A DNA stretch of 64,000 nucleotides from NCBI GenBank assembly GCA_009733775.1, contig WOGZ01000016.1, positions 186,001 through 250,000 of the forward strand. The letters run 5' to 3'. Shown piece by piece: positions 29,583 through 40,351 of the stretch. The notes under the pieces are model-generated. The model had not been told where the DNA came from and made no database searches. It saw only the letters and a program-made list of their open reading frames with translations. Within the stretch, counting starts at the first letter, position 1, and every line of letters starts with the position of its first letter. This DNA is from Alectoria sarmentosa. Its lineage: Eukaryota; Ascomycota; Lecanoromycetes; Lecanorales; Parmeliaceae. The translations under genes and the position numbers were made by a program.

Positions 29583-31082
29583 ATGAGCTCGCTGACTCTT
29601 GCAGAGCCAGTCACAAACCAGGTCAAATACATGGCTCCCCAGCTTCAAGGTCTCCCAGACGAGTTGCTCGTAGAAGTATTCCGCTACCTCCCCAAGGCTG
29701 ATCTCAAATCAGCTCGCCTCACATGCACTCGATACGCTCATGTCGGAGGTCAATGGCTTTTCCAACGCGTTTATTTTGCACCAAGTAAAGCTGCTATTGA
29801 CACTTTCCTCAATATCTCCGCGAACCCTACCTTTGCCAGGACTGTGACAGAGCTGGTCTACGATGGCAGGCTGTTCTTGCCGGAACTCACGGCCTATAAA
29901 CCCTTCAAAGAAGCATTTGATGCCATCATACGGGACGAAGATGGCGAGGATGATGGGAACATTGCCGGTGCAGACCAAGCTGGAGATCGTACCCAATCGA
30001 CCAACAATATCGATCGTGATACTACGACCCCATCTCGGTCCATGAAACCTTTGTGGAAGACGGAAGGCGACGAGAGGTATCACGAGTATCTCGCCAATAG
30101 TCTGGTTCGTTACACGCGCCTTGTCGACCAGCAACAGAGTATACTGGAGGACCAAAAGGACTATGAAGCTCTCTGTACAGGTCTGAAGAACCTTCCCAAC
30201 ATTTCCACAGTCATTGTTCTTGACGAATTCCTTCAATGCTGCGACTGGGCGCCTCTCAGATTTGACAATCATTCATGGTACCACCAGCGCTCCTGGCGTG
30301 AGACTGCTGTGCTCGCACCTTCGCAATGGCCCCGGGACATCAACGCTGGAGATGAGTTTACGAGAAAGAAATGGGACATTCGTGGGATTCAGAATCTCAT
30401 TCGAGCCGTTTCGGTCCATTGTCAGAAACTAAAAGAGATACATTTAGCTTCAGAGAGCTCGAAGGCTCCGATGACTATTTTTGAGATGGATGAAGATGTA
30501 TACAACGAGGCATGCGCCATGGCCCAACGTCTCACAAGCCTAATCATGAACCTCTACGTATCGAGAAGTGATTCCGAGGACGAGTGGCAAGAACAGTACG
30601 ACTGCTTAGATGGATTTCTATCAGAAGCCAAGGATCTGCGCTGCCTCGCAATGAGGGGGCGTATCGACATCTACTTCTTCAAGTACAAAAATTGGCCGCA
30701 TCTCGAGACTCTGATGTGGGGGGATCTCGACCTGGACGCAGCCGGCCTGGAAGCAATCACTCAAACGCACAAAGGCACTCTCCGCGAGCTCACATTGCGC
30801 AACGTCTACATGAATGGCACGGAAGGATGGGCCGATGCCGCCAAGAAGATGGGCAAATATTTGAAACTGCATCGCATCAGTGTCTTGGGAGTGTGTGACG
30901 AAGTGACAACGGAAGGGCCCGGGGCGCCTTACCTCGAAGACGAGACCAATCTGGCGGTGGCGCGCAGCTTCATGCAATCGATCCCTCGCACGACCCTTTT
31001 GGATGAGGATAGCCATACGATCATCGCATGTCCCGAGGAGGACACTTCGCTGGCCGAAGTTGGCGATTCGCACAGTTCTTAA
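29583..31082 (+). CDS. F-box protein with leucine-rich C-terminal region
   Basis: An intronless protein of 499 residues. The F-box lies at about 22-56 (LQGLPDELLVEVFRYLPKAD, then ARLTCTRYA), followed by a family-specific block FQRVYFAPSKAAIDTF and ELVYDGRLFLPEL. The C-terminal half carries leucine-rich-like segments (LRCLAMRG, WPHLETLMWGDLDLDAAGLE, GTLRELTLRNVYMNG), as in many fungal F-box proteins thought to recruit substrates to SCF ligases. It ends in an acidic stretch (PEEDTSLAEVGD). It is a tandem paralogue of the broken gene upstream on the same strand, so this is a small local F-box expansion with one surviving member. The substrate is unknown. Confidence 0.8.
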   Translation: MSSLTLAEPVTNQVKYMAPQLQGLPDELLVEVFRYLPKADLKSARLTCTRYAHVGGQWLFQRVYFAPSKAAIDTFLNISANPTFARTVTELVYDGRLFLPELTAYKPFKEAFDAIIRDEDGEDDGNIAGADQAGDRTQSTNNIDRDTTTPSRSMKPLWKTEGDERYHEYLANSLVRYTRLVDQQQSILEDQKDYEALCTGLKNLPNISTVIVLDEFLQCCDWAPLRFDNHSWYHQRSWRETAVLAPSQWPRDINAGDEFTRKKWDIRGIQNLIRAVSVHCQKLKEIHLASESSKAPMTIFEMDEDVYNEACAMAQRLTSLIMNLYVSRSDSEDEWQEQYDCLDGFLSEAKDLRCLAMRGRIDIYFFKYKNWPHLETLMWGDLDLDAAGLEAITQTHKGTLRELTLRNVYMNGTEGWADAAKKMGKYLKLHRISVLGVCDEVTTEGPGAPYLEDETNLAVARSFMQSIPRTTLLDEDSHTIIACPEEDTSLAEVGDSHSS

Positions 31083-31946
31083 CTCTCTCGTAGGAGACAG
31101 ACAGACAGACAGACAGACAGACCTTTGTCCTATGATTTCATCCTAGCCGTCGGGCGTTCATGCCAGGGACACCGCGGGAATTATTCTTATATGCTACACG
31201 CTGCCAGGACATTGAATACGTCACGTAGAGATGAGAAAGACCAAAAAAAATGCCTCATGATGCGTATTAAACGAGCAACATTACCCTCCCACCCATGAGC
31301 TCTTCCCACCCACTCAGAGCGTCAGTAGCTCAATATGGTGATTCTTACAGCAGCGCAACCAGTAAGGAGCCATAAGACAGAGGCTGAATTTGGCGATGTA
31401 GCTCACTGAATGTGCCTTTGAGATTGCTTGGAACATTGTCGTTGCTGCTGCTCGGTAAGAGTATGTACAATGCCTATTCTGTAACCCTCCAGTCACGGAC
31501 TCGCCAAGTGGATAGATAAGACCAGCGACTCTACAACGCGTCGGTTGGGCCCAAGGAGGGCAAGTCTCTAAACTTTCTTCTTCCAACTTCAAGTTGCCGA
31601 CATGTTTATTTAAATACAGGAAACAGGGGGAGGTCTGCAGCGTTATTCTTTCTAGCATATGTATAATTCTTCCTATACGTGATACAGTGTCCAAGCTACG
31701 CCCGCTTTCGAAGCAAATCAAGCAAATTTTTCAAACGATGGCCTCTTAATGATATAGCTACCGTTGTTCTGTCCGAACCCAACCGCCGAACCCAACGATT
31801 CCCTTGAAGCGGCAAGAAAACTCGTGACCCCAAAGCTGCGAATGGAACAGACCGGTAGGGTTGATTGTAGGTAGGATGTAGTATGTTGGACATGGATGCC
31901 GGCGAATCGTACTCGTTACCTCTTGCCCTTGGACAGAAGAGTCTTT
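31083..31946. other. Convergent 3' intergenic region
   Basis: These 864 bases lie between the stops of the F-box gene and the zinc-finger gene. Apart from the microsatellite I see no feature; the short minus-strand ORFs have no recognisable motif. Confidence 0.45.
31095..31122 (+). repeat. (AGAC)7 microsatellite
   Basis: Seven perfect AGAC units begin 13 bases after the stop codon of the F-box gene, within its presumed 3' untranslated region. It is likely to vary in length between isolates. Confidence 0.9.
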
Positions 31947-33920
31947 TCAAAGGCGGAAGCCTTTGGCCTCGTTTTCACTCTCGTCCTTGGCTACTTCTAG
32001 CCGCCCAGCCTTGGGCATGTCATCCTGACGGCTTGTAAAAAATGAAGGAGCTTGGTTGTGGAAGAGCACGGGTGGATATTGTGGTGGAAGGTGCTGCGGG
32101 CGAAGATATGGGTTCAACAAATTGAGTGTAGATCCGTAGTACTTCGGCTCCGCAAGACCGCCAAAGTCCATGTGAGGGGGTAGAGAATTGAAAAACTGGG
32201 GAGGCAGGTTTCCTGTAGTAGAGAAATAGCGCTGGGTCACCCTCTCGTTGTGGGCCTGTGAGACTTGATCATCAATCCGGCCATCGCCATCTAGAATTGG
32301 TTCGATATTCTCACTATCCTCTTCCGGCGTAGATGGCTTGTAGTTGCTTGTAAAGGACCTTGGCTGAATGTCCCTGGGCAGTCCGTCAGGCTGAACTCGT
32401 TTTTGGTTACCGGCAGACGGCTTCAATGGCGCAAAAGGAATCCTCCGAGCTGGGAGGCCGGCCGCTTGTGAGCGCTGAGGACCCTGGTGACCATGTGTAT
32501 TTTGCATGAAAGGATAGCTTTTTGTCTTGGCGCTGGGCTTTACTGTACGTGTTACTGGAATTTCACTTTTCGAACCCCCCATTGCCACATTGTCATCGAA
32601 TACATCAAACGCTTGCCGGCGCACATTGCCGACATTTCCACTAGTCAATCGTCGTTCTATATCTTCTTCAATGCCTGTATCATAGCCCATGCGAGCACTC
32701 TTGGAGTATACGAACCGGGGCGGTGGAGCATCCAACGTGGCAAGTGCCTTTTTAGAAATATTACGGAGGTCAGAAGCTTGCATAGCAGGGAACTGGTCTA
32801 GGGTCTTGCGTGCTCGGCGACTCGGTTTTGGAGCGTTGGTGCTGAGGTCGGTAAGCACAGTTTTCTTGATTTTGATGCGCTGTCGCTTTGGTGGAGGAGT
32901 GGATTCCTTGATAGGGCTGCTCTCTACATTGCCGGTGATAAGTCGTTCCTGTTTCAATAATCCGTCTGGCCAGTATATTCGCTCCATCTGCTCAACGACA
33001 ACGGAATTGAGCTCCATCTGCTCCAGTATAGAGCCGTCCTTCTTTTGGTTGCGCAGGCGTTGTGCCTCTAAGCTGGCAGAGTCGAAGATGGACATGCCGG
33101 GCCACTTGATTCCTTTGAGGACTGGTGGTTGTATCAAATCTGCTTTCTCAGTATTTCGGCCACTAGGGTCAGGTGTTGAATTGGCACGATCTCCTGCCTG
33201 TTCGCTCATCCGAGGAGGTGGAAAGTCAAAAGGAAGACCAAGAAGTTCGGAGGGGTCAGGGTATGCTGTCCTGGTTGGGCTGCGAATGAAAGTTCTGAAG
33301 CAGTCGTTTTCGCTATCCGTATCTGGGTCAGGACCCTGCGGAGACTTCTGACCGCTTGGGATCTTTGAAAGTGTAGATGCTATGGTCACTCGACGGTTCG
33401 TGTAGATATCCTGTTCATCGCACATGCGAGGGACATGGTAGCGGTGATTGAATGCTTGGTCACGCTGTGGTAGACCGCCGTGTCCTGATAGACTAAGAAA
33501 GGGCGATGGACTGGAGGGCGGAAACCAAGAAAGCTGGGGGTCGATGGGTGGTCCTTCAGGCTTGACAGGACTTGCTTCGGGGACTTTCTCAGAAGCTTTG
33601 ACTCGCCTCTTGCGTGGTTTCACGTCCTTGGCTGAGCCTGCGGGAGGCGAGTTGACAGAGCGTTTGACTCTGCTGCTGGTGTCTCTGGATTCCTTGAGAA
33701 TGAGACGTTGGGATAGCAGCTTTTCGATCTGGTGTTTCTGATACCAGCGGTCGTACGTGTCGAGCTTCTCGCGGATTAACGCATCTTGACGGCTACGAAC
33801 CTTCGCTCTCAATTCCTGTGCAAGATGGCCTTTCGAAGCGACGTGGGTCAATAGATGCGAGATATCGCTGAACTCTGGCTCCTTGGGGCAGATATTGCAA
33901 AGCAGTGGGATGGAAGTCAT
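31947..33920 (-). CDS. Conserved fungal protein with N-terminal CCHH zinc finger
   Basis: A single-exon protein of 657 residues from MTSIPLLCNICPKEPEF. Cys8, Cys11, His26 and His32 give a Cx2C-x14-H-x5-H finger (SHLLTHVASKGH), close to the U1/matrin-like type. A charged helical block follows (RSRQDALIREKLDTYDRW, then QHQIEKLLSQR-like text), and the rest is long, disordered and Ser/Pro-rich. Basic patches (KPRKRRVKA, PKRQRIKIKK, PSRRARK) suggest nuclear location. The frame is open for 67 more codons to an ATG at 34121. I choose 33920 because the finger begins immediately after it and the upstream residues look like translated leader. I recognise the type of fungal protein but not a characterised function. 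Confidence 0.7.
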   Translation of the reverse strand: MTSIPLLCNICPKEPEFSDISHLLTHVASKGHLAQELRAKVRSRQDALIREKLDTYDRWYQKHQIEKLLSQRLILKESRDTSSRVKRSVNSPPAGSAKDVKPRKRRVKASEKVPEASPVKPEGPPIDPQLSWFPPSSPSPFLSLSGHGGLPQRDQAFNHRYHVPRMCDEQDIYTNRRVTIASTLSKIPSGQKSPQGPDPDTDSENDCFRTFIRSPTRTAYPDPSELLGLPFDFPPPRMSEQAGDRANSTPDPSGRNTEKADLIQPPVLKGIKWPGMSIFDSASLEAQRLRNQKKDGSILEQMELNSVVVEQMERIYWPDGLLKQERLITGNVESSPIKESTPPPKRQRIKIKKTVLTDLSTNAPKPSRRARKTLDQFPAMQASDLRNISKKALATLDAPPPRFVYSKSARMGYDTGIEEDIERRLTSGNVGNVRRQAFDVFDDNVAMGGSKSEIPVTRTVKPSAKTKSYPFMQNTHGHQGPQRSQAAGLPARRIPFAPLKPSAGNQKRVQPDGLPRDIQPRSFTSNYKPSTPEEDSENIEPILDGDGRIDDQVSQAHNERVTQRYFSTTGNLPPQFFNSLPPHMDFGGLAEPKYYGSTLNLLNPYLRPQHLPPQYPPVLFHNQAPSFFTSRQDDMPKAGRLEVAKDESENEAKGFRL

Positions 33921-34579
33921 GATGGTTGCAACTGACTCTAGAGGAAAGGTCGTTGCAAGGGCAGTGGATCTCGACAATCTGTATGTATTTAGAGGAAACG
34001 ACGAGCAGGGAGTGGTTGATGAAGGTGGTGAATGCCCTTCCCCACACAAATTGGCGGGTTGGTATGAGCAATAGTAAGAGGAAAGGTGCCACGGATTGAA
34101 GTAGGTATGAGCATCAGGCAAAATGAGTTAGCGCCAAGACTTCGCTCCTGCAACATTCTGAGGAAGGCACGTCTCATCCAGTCTCAATGAGTAGGCATGT
34201 TCAGGTGTGATGCTATGGGTTCTGGCGGGCGCGACGTTGTGTTTCTTGCGGCTTTGGTCGATTTACATCTCCAGGGAGTTGCAGGGAAATTGAGGAGAAG
34301 GCCCGGTCAAATGTGCACATCAAAGGGAGGTCATCCCACCACTTTGTTGCCTTTCATCTGCAGCTGAGCTTTCAGAGTTTGACTCCTTTAGGAAGCAGCC
34401 CTCAACGCCAGCCAGAGAAGAGAGAAGATGCGGTATAATAATGAGCGGACATGGAGCTACGGTCCAAGCATTTTACCAAACTTGAGCAGCTTGGACCTCC
34501 TGGTGCTTTAAATTCTTGCGTAGTTCGGCCCTTAATCATCCAAATCACACACTTGTCCCTCTAGAAACCTTCAAAGTTG
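33921..34579. other. Promoter of the zinc-finger gene and 3' flank of BET2
   Basis: These 659 bases lie between two minus-strand genes. The first 200 are an open extension of the zinc-finger frame, treated as leader. No other feature is seen. Confidence 0.4.
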
Positions 34580-35811
34580 TCACTTGCTTTGCTTGCCCAG
34601 TAGACGTTTTGTTATTTCTCGAGGCATGCAACTATGACTAGATCAATTCCCAGTAATTGCAATCAGAATGGGGCAAAGCTCACTATATCGGATCAACTTC
34701 TATCAGTCCCGGGAAGCCGATCAAGCTCAGACCTGCAATGCCAAAGTGGGTATGAAAGACATCCACCATGTCCCCTGGTCTGTCCGCAATCCCGCCTTTC
34801 TCTGGGTCCTATTTTTAGATCAGCGTAAGGATTCCAGAGGAGGTCAAAGATTCTCACCTGGCATCGGAGAATGAATTGGGCTAGCTTGTTACCGTCGATC
34901 CAATGAAGGCGATCAATCATAGCCAAACTGCTGACTACCCACCAACTGTAGCACACATCCTCCAACTTCTCCGGTCTGCCATTAAGACCACCATTTGGGA
35001 GCTGCCGCTCGCTCAGCCAACCACCAAGTCGGTCCTTGTCAACTAGATCGAGTCGACCAGCTATCGCCAAAGCTCCAACGCATGTGAAGATTTGGCCCGC
35101 ATGGGATTCTGCACCAGGGCTGACTCCATATCCACCGTCGAAGTTTGCGCAGACCTGTATATAATTGATTGCTTTAGGAACATCAACGAGGTGAAGCATG
35201 TGGAGGAGTGAAAGAGCGTTCAAGGCCCCGTAGAGAAATCGAGTATCTGTTTCGCCCCACTGATCTCCGGCAAAGGATCCCGTCTCCCGGTTCTGTAGAT
35301 CTGCAATGTCTATCTTTTTTTCAGCGTCATTCTGATTCAATGTTTGATCCAGACCCACATTTTCCAACCTTCTCCTTCCCCGCTTTGTCACATCGATCCA
35401 GCTGTTCTAATGCATCGACCGTTCCCAGAATCTGGACTGCGCTCACGGTGTAAAGCATGTGGGCATCATGACCAGGAGCAGCTCCAAATCCACCATTTTC
35501 GTGTTGGCAGGAGAGGACAAAGTCTATAGTAGCGTCACGAGGTAATGCTTGCGGATGGCCAAGTAGGTGTAGAGCTGTCAGCCCCCAATAAACACCATTT
35601 AAACGCAGATGTTCCGTCAGCCAATACTCAAGCTCATCTTGCCGCTGTCAGTGAATGAGCTTCCGCATACTTTCTAAGTGTCTCCTGGGGAGCGTACAGT
35701 ATCCAAGCTCTTAATGTACTCAACGTGGTTCTCCACAACCAGCTTGAGTTCATCTGGCACATGAACAGTGGACGCACCCCCCCCTCTTCCCGGACCAGAA
35801 ACTAGAGACAT
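34580..35811 (-). CDS. BET2: Rab geranylgeranyltransferase beta subunit
   Basis: Catalytic subunit of GGTase II, which attaches geranylgeranyl groups to Rab GTPases presented by the escort protein. Five exons, 35698-35811, 35359-35644, 34858-35300, 34684-34808 and 34580-34631, encode 339 residues, the usual size. The alpha-alpha barrel repeats are visible as VYWGLTALHLLG, ENGGFGAAPGHDAH, TGSFAGDQWGETDTRFLYGA, NFDGGYGVSPGAESHAGQ and PNGGLNGRPEKLEDVCYSWW. The zinc ligands Asp and Cys (in LEDVCYSWW) and His (in VDVFHTHFG) are present. The last two exons provide DPEKGGIADRPGDMVDVFHT and VDPI-YCMPREITK, the latter joined across a 52-base intron. Intron 2 is drawn with GTGGGT and TTGCAG ends (35301-35358). 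An alternative GTTGGA donor would keep a few more residues before LQNRETG, so that junction is the one uncertain point. Confidence 0.92.
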
Positions 35812-37177
35812 GGTGGTGGATTTGTTTCTTGATTGACAGGGCTGGGTTCAGACGATGATAATTAGGTGTCGAAGGTGACGACTAATGGAGATCACGGTGA
35901 GAGTATCTGACCGCTAGTTTTGATACAGGTATCGTGGATGGATGGTGGAGACTGGAGAGGGGATGAAACAACCGAGTGGGCGGAAAAAGCTCTCATTGGA
36001 AGTCGAAACTCGGTAACATCATGTAAAATAATGACGCTAAGGAAGTTATGCCCTGCATTAGCGTAGTTTTCAGGGACGCCTCGGACAAGGAAAGTTTAAA
36101 GGGAACATTCCAAGCCGCCCCCACGGGCCAGTAGAAATCAGCCTGGGGAAGCCTTTACAACAGTTTTCTCTCCACAGTCATCAACAGCATCTTTGACCTT
36201 TTCCCAGCAGTAGAGTGTATACATCTATTGGGCGGTATACATGTGCCTGAGGCAGCCCCGCAACAGTCTTTGATCCTCTGGGAAGCCAGCCGAGATCCTC
36301 GCGGCATTGATTGACGAATCAAGCTCCCGCTACTGCATCACACTGCATAAGAACCGCAATTGCATACAGACGCTGGCCGTCTGCGTGGGGTTGTTCATGA
36401 CATTTTTGGATCCTCGTTGTACTTTGAACCGCTGTTTCACCTGGACACCACGTTTTCACTGCCCACAAGTTTAGCCGTCCGAACTCTTGAACGATAGATC
36501 TTGGCTGCAGAAAAGATCGGTTGATCAAAGAGTTAAGAGGCTTCAGACCCAAGCGGGGGGATCTCATGTGTTGGGTATGATTCAATCCGTCTTTTCCCCT
36601 CTCGAACGCTCTTTGAACAATGTAATTCCAGGCAGACATTCAGCAGCACCAATATTCTATCCTGGAAGCCAAGCCTGACCGTCGAAAAACACATTGCTAA
36701 TGCTCAGTATCGCAGCAGAAATCCTCCAAAGACTCCAGACAGACCGTCGGGTGCCCCCTCTCCCCTCCGCATCGTCCCACCGAATTCTGCTTTGGTTCTT
36801 TCTTATAAAATTGGCGGGCAAAGGGAGATATCAGTCGGTGACGGACAGAACACATAAAAGTTGTAAGGCTGGTGTAGCCTTTCCATTTGGCACCTCTGGG
36901 CATTCTGATCAAGCGAGGATTGGAATTGGGATCAGGATCGAGTTATGGGGAGTTCTTATTGAATGAGGGTTTGAGTGGTAAGATGTATTCCGAAAGTCTC
37001 ATCTACCAGATGTAGTTTCTCCGCCAGAATATTGAGACGCATATCGTGCTGACCTGTCATTGGTGGATCATGTAGTGAGGCAAGGAACTAAAACAAGTGT
37101 CTGATCAATTTCTCCTCGTGAACGGAGACACGCTATCTGCTTTGGTATTTCTTTGTCCTACCGGTCAAAACATCTTC
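35812..37177. promoter_or_regulatory. Divergent intergenic region of BET2 and the RhoGAP gene
   Basis: About 1.4 kb lie between divergent starts. The RhoGAP frame is open from 37097 (a GTG) to the chosen ATG. No coding sequence or repeat is recognised in the rest. Confidence 0.4.
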
Positions 37178-39375
37178 ATGAGTCTCATTACCGGCCCAAT
37201 ACAAGACATGAAGACAATGGCAAGACCAGCCTCTCTATCACTGGCCTTGCCAAAAAGTGCATCACCGGTTAGCAGCAACATCACATCGCCCACAGATGGA
37301 GGGAGCTCCTCGCCGTCGCCGAGACATTTACCCACTAACAACGCCGAGAACCCACAACCTTTGGAACCTCCCTCAGAAGATCAACTAAATTCACCAGACT
37401 TCACATCACTGCCACCATTCCCATCTTCACCAAAGGACACACCAACCCATGCCAGTGAGACATCAAAAAGCTTCTTCTCAAACATGAAGGCTTCAAAGTC
37501 CTCAAACAAGGTGTACCATATGGAACCGACTATACGACACGTGTCTGAAGATACAGGAAGAACCAAGGTTGATTCAACTGAGAAATCGCTATACTCTCTG
37601 CCCAAGACTACTGGATCGACCCCTGACCTAAGTCTATTGACCTTACAGAGCGGCTCAACTGATGACCGTGAAGGTAAGGCTGTCCTTCCAGACCTTGATT
37701 TATCACTTACTTACTTCGCTCAAGGTCGCCAGGTCCAGGAACAAATAGTTGCTCGTAGTCCAATAGCACCGGCCGTGCAGTCAGATAGCAATTTCGCCGC
37801 CAGCCCAACGGAGCTGTTGCAGGGAAGAAAGCCCAAGCCAAAATTCGGTGGCTTCCTGACTCGCACACGATCTATTCGCATGGACGACGGACCCAGGAAG
37901 TCAAAACCGACAACCCCAATACTCACTACGAACCCAGAAATCATGGTGCAATACGATGGCTCTAATGAGGCCCAGGACCATCAGAGAGCTCCGAAAACAG
38001 CGCCACTGCAACAGGATCACTCACTGCGTGACATGATGAGTTCCAATACTCGCAACCGTTCTGCTGACCGCAAGCCCCACCAAAACAGTAATAGTCAAGA
38101 AAACCTTGCCCCACGTCGCGAAGACAGACCTTCTGGTCAAGGGCTGCCAACCTCTAATTCGAGAGTCTTCCGTGAAAGCGGTGGAGCACACGGCGGATCT
38201 CACATTTTCTCGAACATCAAGAACACCTCTAGTAAAGCTGCAGACGGCCTCGGCAAAGCAAGCAAGGGAATATTTGGAAAGATTGCTCGAAGTGGCAGCA
38301 ATAACGCAAAGGAAGAGGAGCGTTACGTCCTACGTATCATCAATCTACCTCTCATTGATCAGACTCGACGTACGCGCATAGCGAGACGGCTGGAGGATTC
38401 GAAAGATAAGACAGAGTTCTGGATGCCTGCGTTACCCTGGCGTTGCATTGAGTCAGTCCTCTTCAGGTCCAAGACCACAATAATAGGCTAACGCTGCTGT
38501 AGCTATCTGAATTTCCGCGGATGTGAAGAAGAGGGCCTCTATCGGGTACCAGGCAGCGATGTACAGATCCGCCATTGGCAGAAGCGCTTTGATCAAGGCA
38601 AGTAGTAGTCAAGTACTAATCTGCAGGAAGTTTAGCTAACTGGAACGTAGAGAGCGACATCAACCTTTTCGATGAGGAGGAACTCTACGACATCAACATC
38701 ATTGGGTCCATGTTCAAAGCTTGGCTTCGCGAGCTTCCATCCGAAATCTTACCCAAAGAGGTCCAAGCTAGAATCGCGGAGCAATGTCCAGGAGCCGCAG
38801 AAGTTCCACAACTCTTGAAAGATGAGCTTTCGTCGCTTCCTCCTTGGAATTACTATCTGCTCTTCGCAATCACCTGCCATCTCAGCCTTCTCACAGCCTA
38901 TGCCGCTAAGAACAAGATGACTTACAGCAACCTTTGCATCTGCTTCCAGCCTGCTCTCAAGATTGACGCACTCTGTTTCCACTTCCTTGTTCAACATTGG
39001 CGCAACTGCTGGCAGGGATGCTGGACGGAAAAGGAAGCCCTTGAAGCGGAGTATGGCATCCTCAATGGCGATCTACCCTCGTCAAGCGGTAGCGGCGCAG
39101 GCAGTGGTGGAAACAGCTCAAGCGGTTCAACAGCTGTTGCTGAGGAGCGCTCATTGGCATCCTCAAGCAGCCACAAGCCTTCGATGGGGGGACGTTCTCA
39201 GCAGACGAGACCACCGCCACTGTCTCTTATCAAAGCTAGCGATGACTACTCATCGGAATCTACGACCTCTGAGGATGGAAGCAACCAGAATGACTACCCA
39301 CATTCAACAAGCAGGACACAACTACCAGAGCTGGCGCCTGTCATGCCCTTATCTCCAATCAATATGAGCCATTAA
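37178..39375 (+). CDS. Rho GTPase-activating protein
   Basis: Three exons, 37178-38451, 38503-38597 and 38651-39375, encode 697 residues. A long Ser/Pro-rich N-terminal region precedes the RhoGAP domain (about 415-620). The joined sequence reads RCI-DYLNFRGCEEEGLYRVPGS, with the catalytic arginine finger at about Arg439, then INIIGSMFKAWLRELPSEIL and TYSNLCICFQPALKIDA, all family landmarks. It should stimulate GTP hydrolysis by a Rho-type GTPase in polarity or wall control. A Ser/Gly-rich C-tail follows. The second intron appears to have a GC donor (38598-38650, GCAAGT...CGTAG); no GT donor nearby gives a continuous domain. The start is uncertain, since two more in-frame ATGs follow within 40 bases (MKTMARP). 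The resemblance to Sac7/Bag7-type proteins is only general. Confidence 0.88.
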
Positions 39376-40351
39376 GCATCCGATCGAGACCACGCATCTT
39401 TGAACGGAATGCAGCCTTTCGCGAACAATATTATGGTGTTCATCTAAGAAAATGCCATTGTCCTCGGCGACTCTCCTCAACTACGCAAATATCGGCGACG
39501 GGAATAGGAGTCACAACACCGCAGCATCCATCAACCTTTCTATTCCAACAATTGTCTTACTCATCACTTTTCCACAATCTCGAGGCGACTGAGCAGGCAT
39601 CTCCGCCTGAAATGAACGAACAGATATCCTAGCCTGATTACCCACCGTCGGCACTGGTTTGAAGAGGGGCGGCCCCTGATCATTGGTCATAGCGAGTCCT
39701 TGAGTTGGCACTTAGATGCCATCAGTCCTATGTATCCCCCGCGTTTTTTATTACTCGTGTCAGCTCCTACGGGAGGCAGGCAGACGAATGAAATTGAATT
39801 GCATGAGCACGAGATAAAGGCGTCCTTGTATGATATCCTACTAGGCAGAGATAACTCTTCCAATGACAGAAAGAATTCACCAAGTCATCCGTATCGTGCG
39901 TTTGTTCGTTCAATTTGCTCATGGCCCATAAGGACATGGACGCGGAATAAATGAGATTGAATCAATCCATAGCCACAGAAATGGAGGGCGAACCGCTCGT
40001 CCGACGGGTCCCTCCCAACTCTTTTCGAGCGGGGGATCCAGTGGCTTCCGGTCGACGTTGCTAACCGCTGCAACTTCTCTAGATACGCTGCTTGATGATA
40101 GATTGGGCTTTCTTGACGATCGGTTGATACTCGGTAAAGGGGATTCGGATCCACGGGGTGGAGTGATCTGGGTCGTTGGTGGATGTATGGTTTGGCAATG
40201 GCTGTGAAGAAGCATCTACAGTAGTTGAATGGAACATACTGTGAGGTTTAAGTTTCAGACATACGAAAGATGGTTCTGTACAATCCTATACAATGTAGCG
40301 CCGCAACGCCCGAGGCCCATCTCGCACCCATATTCACCTCTCAGCATACCA
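39376..40351. other. Convergent 3' intergenic region
   Basis: These 976 bases lie between the stops of the RhoGAP and mS29 genes. I see no gene; the short ORFs lack motifs and overlap each other on both strands. Confidence 0.45.
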
